Shown here piece after piece: positions 1 to 8,349 of a stretch of 64,000 nucleotides of DNA (within the stretch, counting starts at the first letter, position 1; every line of letters starts with the position of its first letter). The position numbers and the translations under genes were made by a program. Source of the DNA: Mycolicibacterium arabiense (GTDB taxonomy: Bacteria; Actinomycetota; Actinomycetes; Mycobacteriales; Mycobacteriaceae). The DNA lies in the NCBI RefSeq assembly GCF_010731815.2, contig NZ_AP022593.1, positions 3,038,001 to 3,102,000 on the forward strand, in the 5' to 3' direction. The notes beneath the pieces are model-generated. The model was not told the origin of the DNA. It did no database searches and worked only from the letters and a program-made list of their open reading frames with translations.

Positions 1-904
1 GCGCCAGCGACTCGGTGACTGCGGTACCGCCCGGTTCGTCCCAGCAGACCGGGAACAGCGTCGCCCGCGCGGTCGCGACGAGGTGATCACGCTCCACGCC
101 CTCCACGTTCCCGATCCACCGCACCCGGTCACCGTCGACGTAGGGAGCGACCTCCTCGCGCCAGTACCGGACGTCGGCGTAACGATCCGCATTCGGTGCG
201 GCGACGAGTTCCTCCGGCCCGGTGAACGGCCCGATGGGCCCGGCGAGCACCAACTCCCAGCCACACCGCTGCGCCAGGCGAGCGGCGACGTGCTGACCCT
301 TCCGCCGGTTGATTCGCGCGACGAGGACCAGATGCTTGCCCTTGGCCGGATTCGCCCGACGGGTGGCGTCCTGTGCCAGCGGGGTGGCCAGGTGGACGTG
401 CCCGAGGCTGTGGCGACGGAGCGCATCCGGCGCGAACCGCAGTTGCGAGGCTGACACGCCGTTCACGTAGAAGTGCTCGTGCCTGCCGAAGCCGCCATAG
501 AAGGCGCGGTGCTTGGTCAGGTCCCAGTGCAGGGTATGCAGCACCCCCGGTCGATCGGCGCCCATGGCGGTGAGCACGCTCGGACCGAGAACCTCCATGT
601 GGTCGTGGACCAGGTCGATGTCCGAACGGCATCGCAGTTCGGCGACGACGCGCTGCAGGTGCGCGGCTGCGACACCGGCGACGTCGTTGTAGGGCTCGGC
701 GATGTGCGCGAACTGCGGCTCGTCGAACGCGTGAATCCGCTCGTCGACGTCGAGGCTGCTCTGACCCACGGTGGCGAGGACGACACGCACTCCGCGCCGG
801 CGTAGCTGCGGGATCAGCGTGGCGATGACGTTCTCGATACCGCCGTAGCCCGTCGGCGGAACCGTCAGCCACGGTCCGGCGTTGATCAACACCGTCGGAC
901 TCAT
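1..904 (-). CDS. GT4-family glycosyltransferase, C-terminus cut by window edge
   Basis: Starts at ATG 904 and runs off the left edge after about 301 codons with no stop. The N-terminus has the GT-B glycine-rich entry loop (residues PPTGYGGIENV), as in GT4 enzymes acting on nucleotide sugars. Near the end the E-x7-E donor-site motif appears as EPGGTAVTE, typical of the GT4 C-terminal Rossmann domain. No signal peptide or membrane segment is visible, so it is probably cytosolic or loosely membrane-associated. Its ATG overlaps the TGA of the upstream GpgS-like gene by 4 nt (ATGA), so the two are co-transcribed and probably translationally coupled. Donor and acceptor cannot be read from sequence; a small glycoside or glycolipid made together with the GpgS-like enzyme is an inference. 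Confidence 0.85.
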   Translation of the reverse strand, partial: MSPTVLINAGPWLTVPPTGYGGIENVIATLIPQLRRRGVRVVLATVGQSSLDVDERIHAFDEPQFAHIAEPYNDVAGVAAAHLQRVVAELRCRSDIDLVHDHMEVLGPSVLTAMGADRPGVLHTLHWDLTKHRAFYGGFGRHEHFYVNGVSASQLRFAPDALRRHSLGHVHLATPLAQDATRRANPAKGKHLVLVARINRRKGQHVAARLAQRCGWELVLAGPIGPFTGPEELVAAPNADRYADVRYWREEVAPYVDGDRVRWIGNVEGVERDHLVATARATLFPVCWDEPGGTAVTESLA

Positions 905-1941
905 GGCTGGTCCATGAACGTCGAGGTGCTCAGGGCAGGCGCGGTGCCCACGAAGGCGCGCACGTCCGCCAGGGGCGGTCTCTCCTGCACGGCGACGTCG
1001 GAGACCACCAGTTGGTGGTGTACGGGAGTCGTCGTGTCGTGGCGAAACTGGGTGAGCCACCGCGAGGTCGGCACTCCGTCGACACCGATGTACTCGCGCC
1101 CGAGGCGCGCGTTGGCGGTCTGCATGATCTGAGCGGCCATGCGCCCCAACGCCTCGATGTCTTGGTGACTGTGGGTCCGCGTGCCCAGATCGACCTGTGC
1201 GAGCGCGTCCAGCCCGACGAGGTCGAGTAGGTCGATCAGCATGGCGAATTCGACGCCATAGCCGGTGACGAACGGAATCCGTTCCAGCACATGCCGATAA
1301 CCCCCGTACTCGCCTGCCAGGGGCTGGACGAAGCCGGCCAGACGTGGCCAGAACATGTTGATCAGGGGCCGCGCGACCAGTTCGCTCACCCGACCGCCTC
1401 CGCCGGGGACGGTCAGCTGGTCGGTCTTCAGCGGGCGAAGGTAGTGCGCCTTGACGAACATCACGCCCGGTTCGCAGAGCAGTGGGCCGAGCAGTCCGAC
1501 GACGAAGTCCGTCGTGAAGTCGCGTAGGTCCGAATCGACGAAGAGCACGATGTCGCCGGTGCTGGCCGCCAGTCCCTTCCACAACGCGTCGCCCTTGCCG
1601 TCCATTCGCGGGTGTTCGGGCAGGATCTCGTCCTGGTGATACACCGTGGCCCCGGCTGACGCCGCTACCGCGGCAGTCTCGTCGGACGATCTGGAGTCGA
1701 TGACGATGAGTTCGTCGACCAGGCAGACGTCCTCCACGAGCCGACGACGGATCTGGGTGACGATGTCCCCGACGGTCTGGTCCTCGTCGCGGGCGGGCAG
1801 CACGACGCTGATCCGCCTGGCGCCCTTGGCGCGCACGACCCGTTGCAGCGTCCACGACGTTCCGCGACTGGAGCGCCGTGACAGCCAGTCCCACATCTCG
1901 GGGTCCACGCCAGCAGGAGCGTGTTCGTCTGCATCCAGCAT
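901..1941 (-). CDS. Glucosyl-3-phosphoglycerate synthase-like GT2 (GpgS paralog)
   Basis: 346 aa, ATG at 1941. It aligns by eye along its length with mycobacterial GpgS, which transfers glucose from an NDP-glucose to 3-phosphoglycerate on the way to methylglucose lipopolysaccharides. Visible matches: N-terminal RISVVLPARDED, the DSD metal-binding triplet in FVDSDLRD, the acceptor loop GGGRVSELVARPL, PLAGEYGGYR, GYGVEFAMLIDLLD, and a conserved His in TRTHSH. It is longer at the C-terminus and clearly diverged, and it sits with a GT4 gene instead of the usual gpgS neighbourhood, so I read it as a second paralog that may use another acceptor. The Shine-Dalgarno is weak; no better in-frame start was found. 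Confidence 0.8.
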   Translation of the reverse strand: MLDADEHAPAGVDPEMWDWLSRRSSRGTSWTLQRVVRAKGARRISVVLPARDEDQTVGDIVTQIRRRLVEDVCLVDELIVIDSRSSDETAAVAASAGATVYHQDEILPEHPRMDGKGDALWKGLAASTGDIVLFVDSDLRDFTTDFVVGLLGPLLCEPGVMFVKAHYLRPLKTDQLTVPGGGGRVSELVARPLINMFWPRLAGFVQPLAGEYGGYRHVLERIPFVTGYGVEFAMLIDLLDLVGLDALAQVDLGTRTHSHQDIEALGRMAAQIMQTANARLGREYIGVDGVPTSRWLTQFRHDTTTPVHHQLVVSDVAVQERPPLADVRAFVGTAPALSTSTFMDQP

Positions 1942-1974
1942 GTCATTGGGGTAGCCATTGACGTCGGCGTCGAA

Positions 1975-1992
1975 TCCACCCCTAGGGGTGGA
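1975..1992. promoter_or_regulatory. Perfect 18-bp palindrome between divergent operons
   Basis: TCCACCCCTAGGGGTGGA is a perfect inverted repeat with no spacer. It lies 34 bp upstream of the GpgS-like start (1941) and 58 bp upstream of the TTG start at 2050. The position suggests an operator shared by both operons; no regulator gene is adjacent, so the binding protein is unknown. Confidence 0.5.
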
Positions 1993-2049
1993 GTGTCGGC
2001 CCCCGGTCTGGGTATCCGGTGCACATCGCCGAACCGGGGAGATCGAACA

Positions 2050-3024
2050 TTGAATCGCTGCACAGTCGGCTTCGTAGGAGCCGGTGGGGTTGCCGTGCGA
2101 CACGCGCGTCAACTCGCCCAACTCGAGAACGTGCGGATCGTCGCCGTGACGGACCCCGTTGCGGCGACGGCACAGTCCTTTGCCGAGATGACGGGCGCCG
2201 CTGCGGTGTCGGATCTGGACGCAGTCCTGAACGCATCGCCGGATGCGGTGTACGTCTGCGTTCCCCCGCACGTCCACGGCCCCATAGAGGAACGGCTGCT
2301 CGGCGCGGGCACCGCAGTGTTCGTCGAGAAGCCGCTGGCGGCCGACCTGCCGACCGCCCAGCGCATAGCCGACGCGGCGCGCAAGGCCGGTGTGGTGACC
2401 TCGGTTGGTCATCACTGGCGGTACTCGTCTGCCGTCGACCTCGTCCGCGAACTACTCGACGGCCGACCGGTTCGGCTGGCGGTGGGGTCGTGGATCGACC
2501 GCGTACCGCCAGTGCCGTGGTGGAGCAAGCGGGCGATGTCGGGTGGTCAGGTCGTCGAACAGGCGGTGCACGTACTCGACCTGCTGCGGATGCTGTGTGG
2601 CGACGTCGTCGAGGTCGACGCCTACGCCAACTCCACGCCGCCGGGCACTCCGGGCGCCGACGTCGACGGAGCAACCGTCGCGATCCTGAAGCTTCGCTCC
2701 GGAGCGGTTGGGACCGTGTCCGCCGCATGCTGCTTGGACTGGAAGCATCGGGCGGGTCTCGAACTACACGCCGACGGCCTGTCGATTGCGATTCACGAAG
2801 ACCGCGTCGTCGCGACGACGGCGCAGGGACCCGTGGAGCACAGTCTGGCGCCCGATGACGCCAAGCTGGCCGCGGATCGCGCCTTCATCGACGCCGTGGT
2901 CGGCAACGGGACGGCTCGCGAGGGAATTCTGGTGGACTACGACGAAGCGCTGCGGACTCACCAACTCGCCTGCGCCATTGCGGATTCCGGCGCGAACGGT
3001 CGTCCTGTGAGGCTCCATGACTGA
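2050..3024 (+). CDS. Gfo/Idh/MocA-family oxidoreductase
   Basis: 324 aa from TTG at 2050, chosen because GGGGAGA lies 7-9 nt upstream and because the Rossmann fold begins immediately (VGFVGAGGVA, GxGxxA type). The family signature EKPLA is present near residue 98, where the Lys and Pro shape the dinucleotide site. The family oxidises or reduces sugars and cyclitols with NAD(P). The C-terminal alpha/beta domain with GGQVVEQAVHVLDLLR is typical and includes the catalytic-region His. The stop overlaps the next gene by 8 nt. With that dehydrogenase it may modify a sugar used by the divergent glycosyltransferases; this is inference from context. Confidence 0.85.
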   Translation: MNRCTVGFVGAGGVAVRHARQLAQLENVRIVAVTDPVAATAQSFAEMTGAAAVSDLDAVLNASPDAVYVCVPPHVHGPIEERLLGAGTAVFVEKPLAADLPTAQRIADAARKAGVVTSVGHHWRYSSAVDLVRELLDGRPVRLAVGSWIDRVPPVPWWSKRAMSGGQVVEQAVHVLDLLRMLCGDVVEVDAYANSTPPGTPGADVDGATVAILKLRSGAVGTVSAACCLDWKHRAGLELHADGLSIAIHEDRVVATTAQGPVEHSLAPDDAKLAADRAFIDAVVGNGTAREGILVDYDEALRTHQLACAIADSGANGRPVRLHD

Positions 3025-4111
3025 CCGGGCCTTCACCGTCGTGGTCGAGCGCCGCGGTGTCGTCACGCTGCGCGACGATCCACCGCCGCCGCCCGTACAC
3101 GACGGCCAGTTCGACGTCGAGACCGTGTTCAGTGGGTTGTCGACCGGCACGGACCTCAGCTGGGTCAAGGGCGCGAACCCCGCCCTGCACCGCAGATGGG
3201 ATTCCGAGCTGGGCCTGTTCATGCCGGGCGACCCAGACGTGGGCTATCCAATCGAGAAGTTCGGTTACATGCAGGTCGGTCGGGTCACGAACAGCGCGAT
3301 ATCGGCTGTGCAGCAAGGTGATCTCGTCGCGATGACCTACGGGCACCGCAGCGCGTACCGCGCCGACGCGCTGGCCGACCGCTTCGTGAAACTGCCCGAT
3401 TCACTCGATCCGGTGCTCGGCATCTTCGCCGCACACATGGGACCGATTTGCGCCAACGCGCTCCTGCACGCTGCTGCCGACGTCCACGGCGCCGACGTGC
3501 GCAGTCTCGCCGACGGGGTGCGCGGTCGCCGGGTCGCCATCACCGGCGCCGGCGTCGTGGGTCTGCTGACCGGCCTGTTCGCCCGATTGCACGGCGCCGC
3601 ATCAGTGGTGGTGGTCGAGCCCACCCCGGCACGCCGCCGCGTCGCGACCGACCTCGGCCTGGAGGTGATCGACCCCGACGACGTCGACCCAGCCGTCACC
3701 CTGAAGAGCCGGTGGCGTCACGCGGCCGGTGACCGCGGAGCCGACGTCGTGTTCCAATGTCGTGGCCAGGCAAGCGCATTGGCATTGGCGCTGCGCCTGC
3801 TGCGCCCCCAGGGGACCGTCATCGACCTGGCGTTCTATCCGGGGGGATCCGAGGACGTGCGACTAGGTGAAGAGTTCCACCACAACGGACTGAGCCTGCG
3901 CTGCTCACAGATCGGACGGGTGCCGCGCGGCACCAGCCATCTGTGGGACCGCGAACGTCTCAGCGCCGAGACGTTGGCGCTGCTGGCCGCCTACGGCGAC
4001 GACATCACCAGGCACGTCATCACCGACTTTGCGCCCCTGGCAGAGGCGCCGGAGACCCTGGTCCGACTGGCCAACAGTCGGCACGCCGGGCTGCAACTCG
4101 TGTTCACCTGA
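3017..4111 (+). CDS. MDR-superfamily (alcohol dehydrogenase-like) oxidoreductase
   Basis: 364 aa. The N-terminal part is GroES-like (FSGLSTGTDLSWVKG) and the Rossmann segment is VAITGAGVVGLLTGLFARLHGA. This is the layout of medium-chain dehydrogenases related to BchC and threonine dehydrogenase. The catalytic-zinc Cys expected in the GroES part is not obvious (the position reads SGLSTG), so it may be a zinc-independent member. The start overlaps the stop of the Gfo/Idh gene by 8 nt, indicating coupled translation. Both enzymes are predicted cytosolic NAD(P)-dependent redox enzymes; the substrate is unknown. Confidence 0.8.
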   Translation: MTDRAFTVVVERRGVVTLRDDPPPPPVHDGQFDVETVFSGLSTGTDLSWVKGANPALHRRWDSELGLFMPGDPDVGYPIEKFGYMQVGRVTNSAISAVQQGDLVAMTYGHRSAYRADALADRFVKLPDSLDPVLGIFAAHMGPICANALLHAAADVHGADVRSLADGVRGRRVAITGAGVVGLLTGLFARLHGAASVVVVEPTPARRRVATDLGLEVIDPDDVDPAVTLKSRWRHAAGDRGADVVFQCRGQASALALALRLLRPQGTVIDLAFYPGGSEDVRLGEEFHHNGLSLRCSQIGRVPRGTSHLWDRERLSAETLALLAAYGDDITRHVITDFAPLAEAPETLVRLANSRHAGLQLVFT

Positions 4112-4158
4112 GCGAAGATTGGGTGACGCCGGCGGGCACCGGACTAGCATCAGCAAAC

Positions 4159-4653
4159 ATGTCGAACTACGGCCCACCTGGCTCGAACTACGGTCCACCG
4201 GGGGATGGCGGGTACTACGACGACGGGACCGGCGGCTACCGCGGCCAACGGCCACCCCAGGAGCCGTTGCCCGAGCAACCCGTGCCCTGGTACCGGACTC
4301 CCGGCGCGATGTTCGCCGCCGGTGCGCTGAGCATGCTGGTGTTGGCGCTGATCGTGTGGTCGGTCTTCGGCAGCGACGCCGACGACGCGGACACCACCTC
4401 GAACACCTCGCTGACCCCGATCACCCAGTCGGCGACGACGACCCCGCGCAGTGCAGCACCGACCACCGAGACGACGACGGTCACCGAGACCAGCACCGTC
4501 TCGGCAACGCCGACGACCACCATCGAGACGACCACGTCGCAGGAGCCATCGACCACCACGAGCACCGTGACCAGCACGGTCACCAGCACCTCCGTCAGTA
4601 CGACGGTCAGCACGACGACGGTGACGGCACCCCCACCCCCGCCCGGCGGATGA
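4159..4653 (+). CDS. Single-pass membrane protein with Thr-rich extracellular tail
   Basis: 164 aa. A Gly/Pro/Tyr-rich cytosolic head with two copies of SNYGPPG (residues 2-15) precedes one transmembrane helix (about residues 50-70, FAAGALSMLVLALIVWSVF). The outer tail of roughly 90 residues is almost entirely Thr, Ser and Val, ending in a proline run. Such tails are common in mycobacterial wall-spanning proteins and are possible O-mannosylation sites. The stop overlaps the following GH26 lipoprotein start (ATGA), so the two are made together; it could be a wall stalk or partner for that enzyme. No enzymatic domain is seen. Confidence 0.8.
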   Translation: MSNYGPPGSNYGPPGDGGYYDDGTGGYRGQRPPQEPLPEQPVPWYRTPGAMFAAGALSMLVLALIVWSVFGSDADDADTTSNTSLTPITQSATTTPRSAAPTTETTTVTETSTVSATPTTTIETTTSQEPSTTTSTVTSTVTSTSVSTTVSTTTVTAPPPPPGG

Positions 4654-5633
4654 TTGCGACGCGGCGCTACGCGCGTCGGCTCGTCACGGGCCTGTTGGCG
4701 GCGTCGCTGTGGCTCGGCGTGGGATGCGCCTCGCAGCCCGCGGCTCAATCGTCCGGTGTCGTACCGGCACATCCGGTGAGCTGGGGCGTGTTCCTGCCGG
4801 ACGACTCATCCGGGTCGAGCGCACTGTCCGTGGTCACCCAGATGGCCGGGGCACCACCGCGCTACCTGCTCCAGTTCGCGGCAATCGACGATCCGGTTCC
4901 CTTCGCCAAGCTGGGCGCGGCCCAGGCCGCAGGCGCCCTGCCGATCCTCACGCTCGAGATGTGGCAGCCCGGTGCGGGCGTCGAGCAACCCGCATACGCA
5001 CTGCGCCGCGTGACGGCCGGTGACTTCGACGCCCAACTGGATCGGTGGGCGCGCGAGCTGGCCGGCTGGGGGCAGCCGGTGATCCTGCGGGTCAACCACG
5101 AGATGAATGCCCCGCACTATCCGTGGTCGGTCGGCGTCAACGGCAACACCGCCAAGGACTCCGTCGCGGCATGGAAGCACATCCGAGAGCGCTTCGTCAT
5201 CGCCAAGGCCGACCGCGTCTCGTTCATGTGGTGCCCCGACGCCACCTCCGAGGGTGCCGACGACATGGTGGCCGCCTTCCCCGGTGTGGACAGCGTCGAG
5301 GTGCTCGGACTGGACGGCTACAACTGGGGCGACGGAGACGGAAAATCGTGGCGTTCGCCGGGCGACGTCTTCGGTCAGGCGCTCGACCGGCTTCGCGGCG
5401 TGGACGGGGAGCACGACATCCTGATCGCCGAGACGGCCAGCGCCGAGGGGCCCGTTTCGGGAACGGACAAGGCGGATTGGATCTACGGCCTGTTCGACTT
5501 CCTCGCCACCCAGGAGCGGGTGCGCGGCCTGGTCTGGTTCCAGGCCGTCAAAGAGCGGGATTGGCGGTTCAATTCGTCGCCTCAGGCGCAGGAGGCGTTC
5601 AAGCAAGCGGTGGCCAAGCAGTCGTCCGGCTGA
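4650..5633 (+). CDS. Lipoprotein glycoside hydrolase, GH26-like
   Basis: 327 aa. A twin-arginine-like basic start and hydrophobic stretch end in the lipobox LGVGC, with the lipidated Cys at residue 26, so it should be anchored outside the membrane. The rest resembles a GH26 TIM barrel: the acid/base candidate is Glu151 in RVNHEMN after strand 4, and the nucleophile candidate is Glu261 in LIAETAS. GH26 enzymes cut beta-mannans or beta-glucans. It is convergent, with a 7-bp gap, to the beta-glycan synthase operon and has a paralog at that operon's head (9584-10444). It may trim or release the polymer at the cell surface. Exact substrate unknown. Confidence 0.75.
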   Translation: MIATRRYARRLVTGLLAASLWLGVGCASQPAAQSSGVVPAHPVSWGVFLPDDSSGSSALSVVTQMAGAPPRYLLQFAAIDDPVPFAKLGAAQAAGALPILTLEMWQPGAGVEQPAYALRRVTAGDFDAQLDRWARELAGWGQPVILRVNHEMNAPHYPWSVGVNGNTAKDSVAAWKHIRERFVIAKADRVSFMWCPDATSEGADDMVAAFPGVDSVEVLGLDGYNWGDGDGKSWRSPGDVFGQALDRLRGVDGEHDILIAETASAEGPVSGTDKADWIYGLFDFLATQERVRGLVWFQAVKERDWRFNSSPQAQEAFKQAVAKQSSG

Positions 5634-5640
5634 CGACGTT

Positions 5641-6045
5641 CTAGGGCTCGAGGCTGCGCACCAGCGTCCAGTGATTGCCGTCCCGGCCCCGGCGGTAGGA
5701 CAGCTCGTCGAGCACCCGGTGTGCGATCGCGAGGCCTCGTCCACGGTCGGACATCTCGTCGGGCATGCGGACGCCGCCCAGGTCGACGGGCGAGGGGTGT
5801 CCTTCGTCGAAGAACGTCGCCCGCACGACGTCGGGGAGGAGTTCGACCTCCAGGCGCAGCCGGATGGGCTGATTTCCACCCGAGTGTTCGACGATGTTGG
5901 CGCCGATCTCGCCGGCCGCGAGGTCCATGTGCATGCGCACCACGTCGTCGACGTCGTGGGATTCCCAGAGCCGGTCGAGCGTGGCCTGGATCTCGTCGAG
6001 GGTGTCCGGCCCGGTCGTGGTGTCCAGCACCACCGATTCAGTCAT
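5641..6045 (-). CDS. Anti-sigma-factor-type serine kinase (RsbW/SpoIIAB-like HATPase)
   Basis: 134 aa GHKL ATPase. The N-box is AAGEIGANIVEH (Glu46, Asn50), the G1 box is DEG (Asp80-Gly82) and the G2 box is RGRGLAIAH, so the ATP site looks intact. In partner-switch systems such a kinase phosphorylates a STAS protein and sequesters a target, usually a sigma factor. It is the last gene of the five-gene operon, overlapping the STAS gene by 8 nt (ATGACTGA), which supports a cognate pair. No sigma factor lies nearby, so its sequestered partner is unlinked or not a sigma factor. Confidence 0.85.
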   Translation of the reverse strand: MTESVVLDTTTGPDTLDEIQATLDRLWESHDVDDVVRMHMDLAAGEIGANIVEHSGGNQPIRLRLEVELLPDVVRATFFDEGHPSPVDLGGVRMPDEMSDRGRGLAIAHRVLDELSYRRGRDGNHWTLVRSLEP

Positions 6046-6373
6046 CGAACGCACTGTCGGCTGAATCATGCGCGCGCAGCACGCGATTGAGATTCGTCAG
6101 CTCGAGCACCGTGACGACCTGCTTGGTGGGAGCGGCGATGCGCAGGTCGCCGCCGGCCTGGCGGGCGACCTTGAGGCCCGAGATCAGTGCGCCAAGACCC
6201 GAGGAGTCGATGAACTCGGTGGCGCTCAGATCGACGACGACGCGCGCGTTGCCTCCTTCGACCAGTTCGTGGAGTTGCTTGCGCAGAGCCGGCGCGGCAA
6301 CCATGTTCAGACGCCCATCGGGGCGCACCACGGTCACACCCGAATCCGTTGTACGCGTCTCGTAATGACTCAT
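6038..6373 (-). CDS. STAS-domain anti-anti-sigma factor
   Basis: 111 aa, a single STAS domain of SpoIIAA/RsbV type. The phosphorylation loop is EFIDSSGLGALI, with Ser57/Ser58 as candidate phospho-acceptor. The Asp-Ser-Ser-Gly signature is intact, so it should be switchable by the neighbouring kinase (5641-6045) and the PP2C phosphatase (8346-9587). Its ATG overlaps the stop of the glycan synthase gene by 4 nt, and its stop overlaps the kinase start by 8 nt. This makes the switch part of the synthase operon rather than a separate unit. Confidence 0.88.
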   Translation of the reverse strand: MSHYETRTTDSGVTVVRPDGRLNMVAAPALRKQLHELVEGGNARVVVDLSATEFIDSSGLGALISGLKVARQAGGDLRIAAPTKQVVTVLELTNLNRVLRAHDSADSAFDD

Positions 6374-8349
6374 CACTCTCCTTCCGGCTGGTGCCCGCGG
6401 TACCGCACCGCCTGAAACACCACGCTGAGTATCAACAGATCGAACAGAACCCAGAACACGTTGACCCCGACGCCCAGCACCGAGATGGCGCCGAAGTACA
6501 GCTGCACGATGCCGATGATCGACGCGATCACCAGGACGACGATGACGACGAGCTGCCACTTGACCAGGTGCCACGGGATGGCGCCGACGTCCTGGCGCGT
6601 CTTGGGTGTCACCGCGAAGCCCAACGGCCGGTCGAAGACCACGTTCAGGAACGCGGTGTAGCACGCACGAATCCACACCGGGAACAGGGCAAGGCTGTAC
6701 TGCTGTCCCCGCCAGGTGGGGGTGCCGCGGCTGATGACGATGAACATCAGCTGGTTGAGGAGCAGGAACGGGATCAGCCTGCCGAAGAAGTCCCAGCTGT
6801 ACGCCGACACCGGCAGGACGCCGAAGATCAGATAGATGGCCGGGGCGGCAAAGTAGGCCAGCGCAGCGAAACCCGCCAGGTAGCTGTACATCGTCGACCA
6901 GTACATCAACTTCTGACCGATCGACAGCCCCTTCTGCACGAAGGGGTTCTCCCGCAGCATCACCTGCACGGTCCCCTGCGCCCACCGCAGCCGCTGAGTC
7001 AGCATCGTCCGCACGTCGTCGGGCGCCAGGCCGCGGGCGAGGACCTCGTGATGGTAGGCAGAGCGCCACCCCATGGCGTGCAGGCGCATGCAGGTCGCCA
7101 TGTCCTCGGTGACCGAGATCGTCGCCATCGGCAGCATGGGCTGCGCCTCGTCGTCGCGGCCCACGTCGACGGCGCGGATCATCGCGCTGATCGACTCGAT
7201 CGCACCCAGCGGTGACCACTCACGGCCGGCCAGCGATTCGAGCGCATCGTCATCGAACACTACTGCGGTCGCAGTGTTCTCGAGATTCTCGCCCAGTGCG
7301 GCGATGATCTCGAGGTCGGCGCGCATGGCGGTGACGTCGGAGTCGACGATCGTGCGCGCGGCCGCGTCCACCCGCTGCTGGAAGCCGAAGGTGATGTCCG
7401 CCAGCTCGCGTTTGTCCCGGAGCTGACGGCGCGCGTCGCGCACGGCCTGCAGCACCGACTCCAGCGCAGCGGCCACTTCGGGCTGGTCGGAGCCGGCCTG
7501 TTTCCGCGCGGCCCTGATCATCTTGCGGGCGGCGTACAGCGTTCGCTTGATGCCGTCCTCGACCGCGCGGACGTATCCGCGAACACCCAACTGCATCAAC
7601 GCCTCACGGCGAAGCACGGCATTCGAGCCGCAGAAGTACGCCGCGTTCCAGCCGTCCTTGCCCTGCTGAATCGGACCGTAGAACAGTGGGGCCTGACTAC
7701 CCAGGGGATCGCTGAACGGCACGTTGTGGAAGTACTGCGGCGTCTGGACGAGCGCCATGTAGGGGTCGCGGAAGTAGCCCAGGGTCTTGTCGAGGATGTC
7801 CGGTTCCGGCACTTGATCGGCGTCGAGCACGAGGATGTATTCGCCGTCGGTCTCGAACAGCGCGTTGTTCAGGTTGCCGGCCTTGGCATGACGCGGTTTG
7901 TCGGCGGTCCAGCTCGCCGAGCGGGTGATGTAGCCGATGCCGCGTTCGGCTGCGGCAGCGGCGAGTTCGTGACGGTCCCCGTCGTCGAGGATCCACGTCG
8001 AATGCGGGAACCGGATGCGTTGCGCCGCCTCGGCCGTCTCGAGGACCATGTCGACCGGCTCGTTGTAGGTGGTGATGAACACGTCGACAGTGGCATCGTC
8101 GGGAGGTGGCGGAGCGGGGTTGCGCCGCAACACCTTCCACATCGTCAACCCGAACAGCAGGGAGTCGATGACGCTGTAGGTCTCGGCGACCACCAGCGGT
8201 ACCGCGATCCACCAGGCCTCCCAGTTGATCGACGCCAGCCACCGCCAGAGGATGTAGTTGATGCCGAGCAGCGCAGTGCACAGGATCAGCAACCGCAACC
8301 AGGGTGACGGGTACTTCCCCTTGGGCGTATCCGGCAGCTGATGCCTCAT
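6373..8349 (-). CDS. Cellulose-synthase-like membrane glycosyltransferase (GT2, BcsA-type) with large insertion
   Basis: 658 aa. Two N-terminal membrane helices (about 17-35 and 44-62) are followed by a GT2 domain with all processive-synthase motifs: DDGD at 122-125, DAD at 176-178, TED at 414-416 and QRLRW at 452-456. Four or five C-terminal helices form the expected export channel. In canonical BcsA about a dozen residues separate the RREAL segment (here 247-251) from TED; here about 150 residues intervene, charged and helix-prone (roughly 257-405). No PilZ domain is seen after the last helices, so c-di-GMP activation by the usual route is unlikely. It should polymerise a beta-linked glycan and extrude it. 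The operon context suggests control by the PP2C/STAS/kinase switch. Confidence 0.88.
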   Translation of the reverse strand: MRHQLPDTPKGKYPSPWLRLLILCTALLGINYILWRWLASINWEAWWIAVPLVVAETYSVIDSLLFGLTMWKVLRRNPAPPPPDDATVDVFITTYNEPVDMVLETAEAAQRIRFPHSTWILDDGDRHELAAAAAERGIGYITRSASWTADKPRHAKAGNLNNALFETDGEYILVLDADQVPEPDILDKTLGYFRDPYMALVQTPQYFHNVPFSDPLGSQAPLFYGPIQQGKDGWNAAYFCGSNAVLRREALMQLGVRGYVRAVEDGIKRTLYAARKMIRAARKQAGSDQPEVAAALESVLQAVRDARRQLRDKRELADITFGFQQRVDAAARTIVDSDVTAMRADLEIIAALGENLENTATAVVFDDDALESLAGREWSPLGAIESISAMIRAVDVGRDDEAQPMLPMATISVTEDMATCMRLHAMGWRSAYHHEVLARGLAPDDVRTMLTQRLRWAQGTVQVMLRENPFVQKGLSIGQKLMYWSTMYSYLAGFAALAYFAAPAIYLIFGVLPVSAYSWDFFGRLIPFLLLNQLMFIVISRGTPTWRGQQYSLALFPVWIRACYTAFLNVVFDRPLGFAVTPKTRQDVGAIPWHLVKWQLVVIVVLVIASIIGIVQLYFGAISVLGVGVNVFWVLFDLLILSVVFQAVRYRGHQPEGE

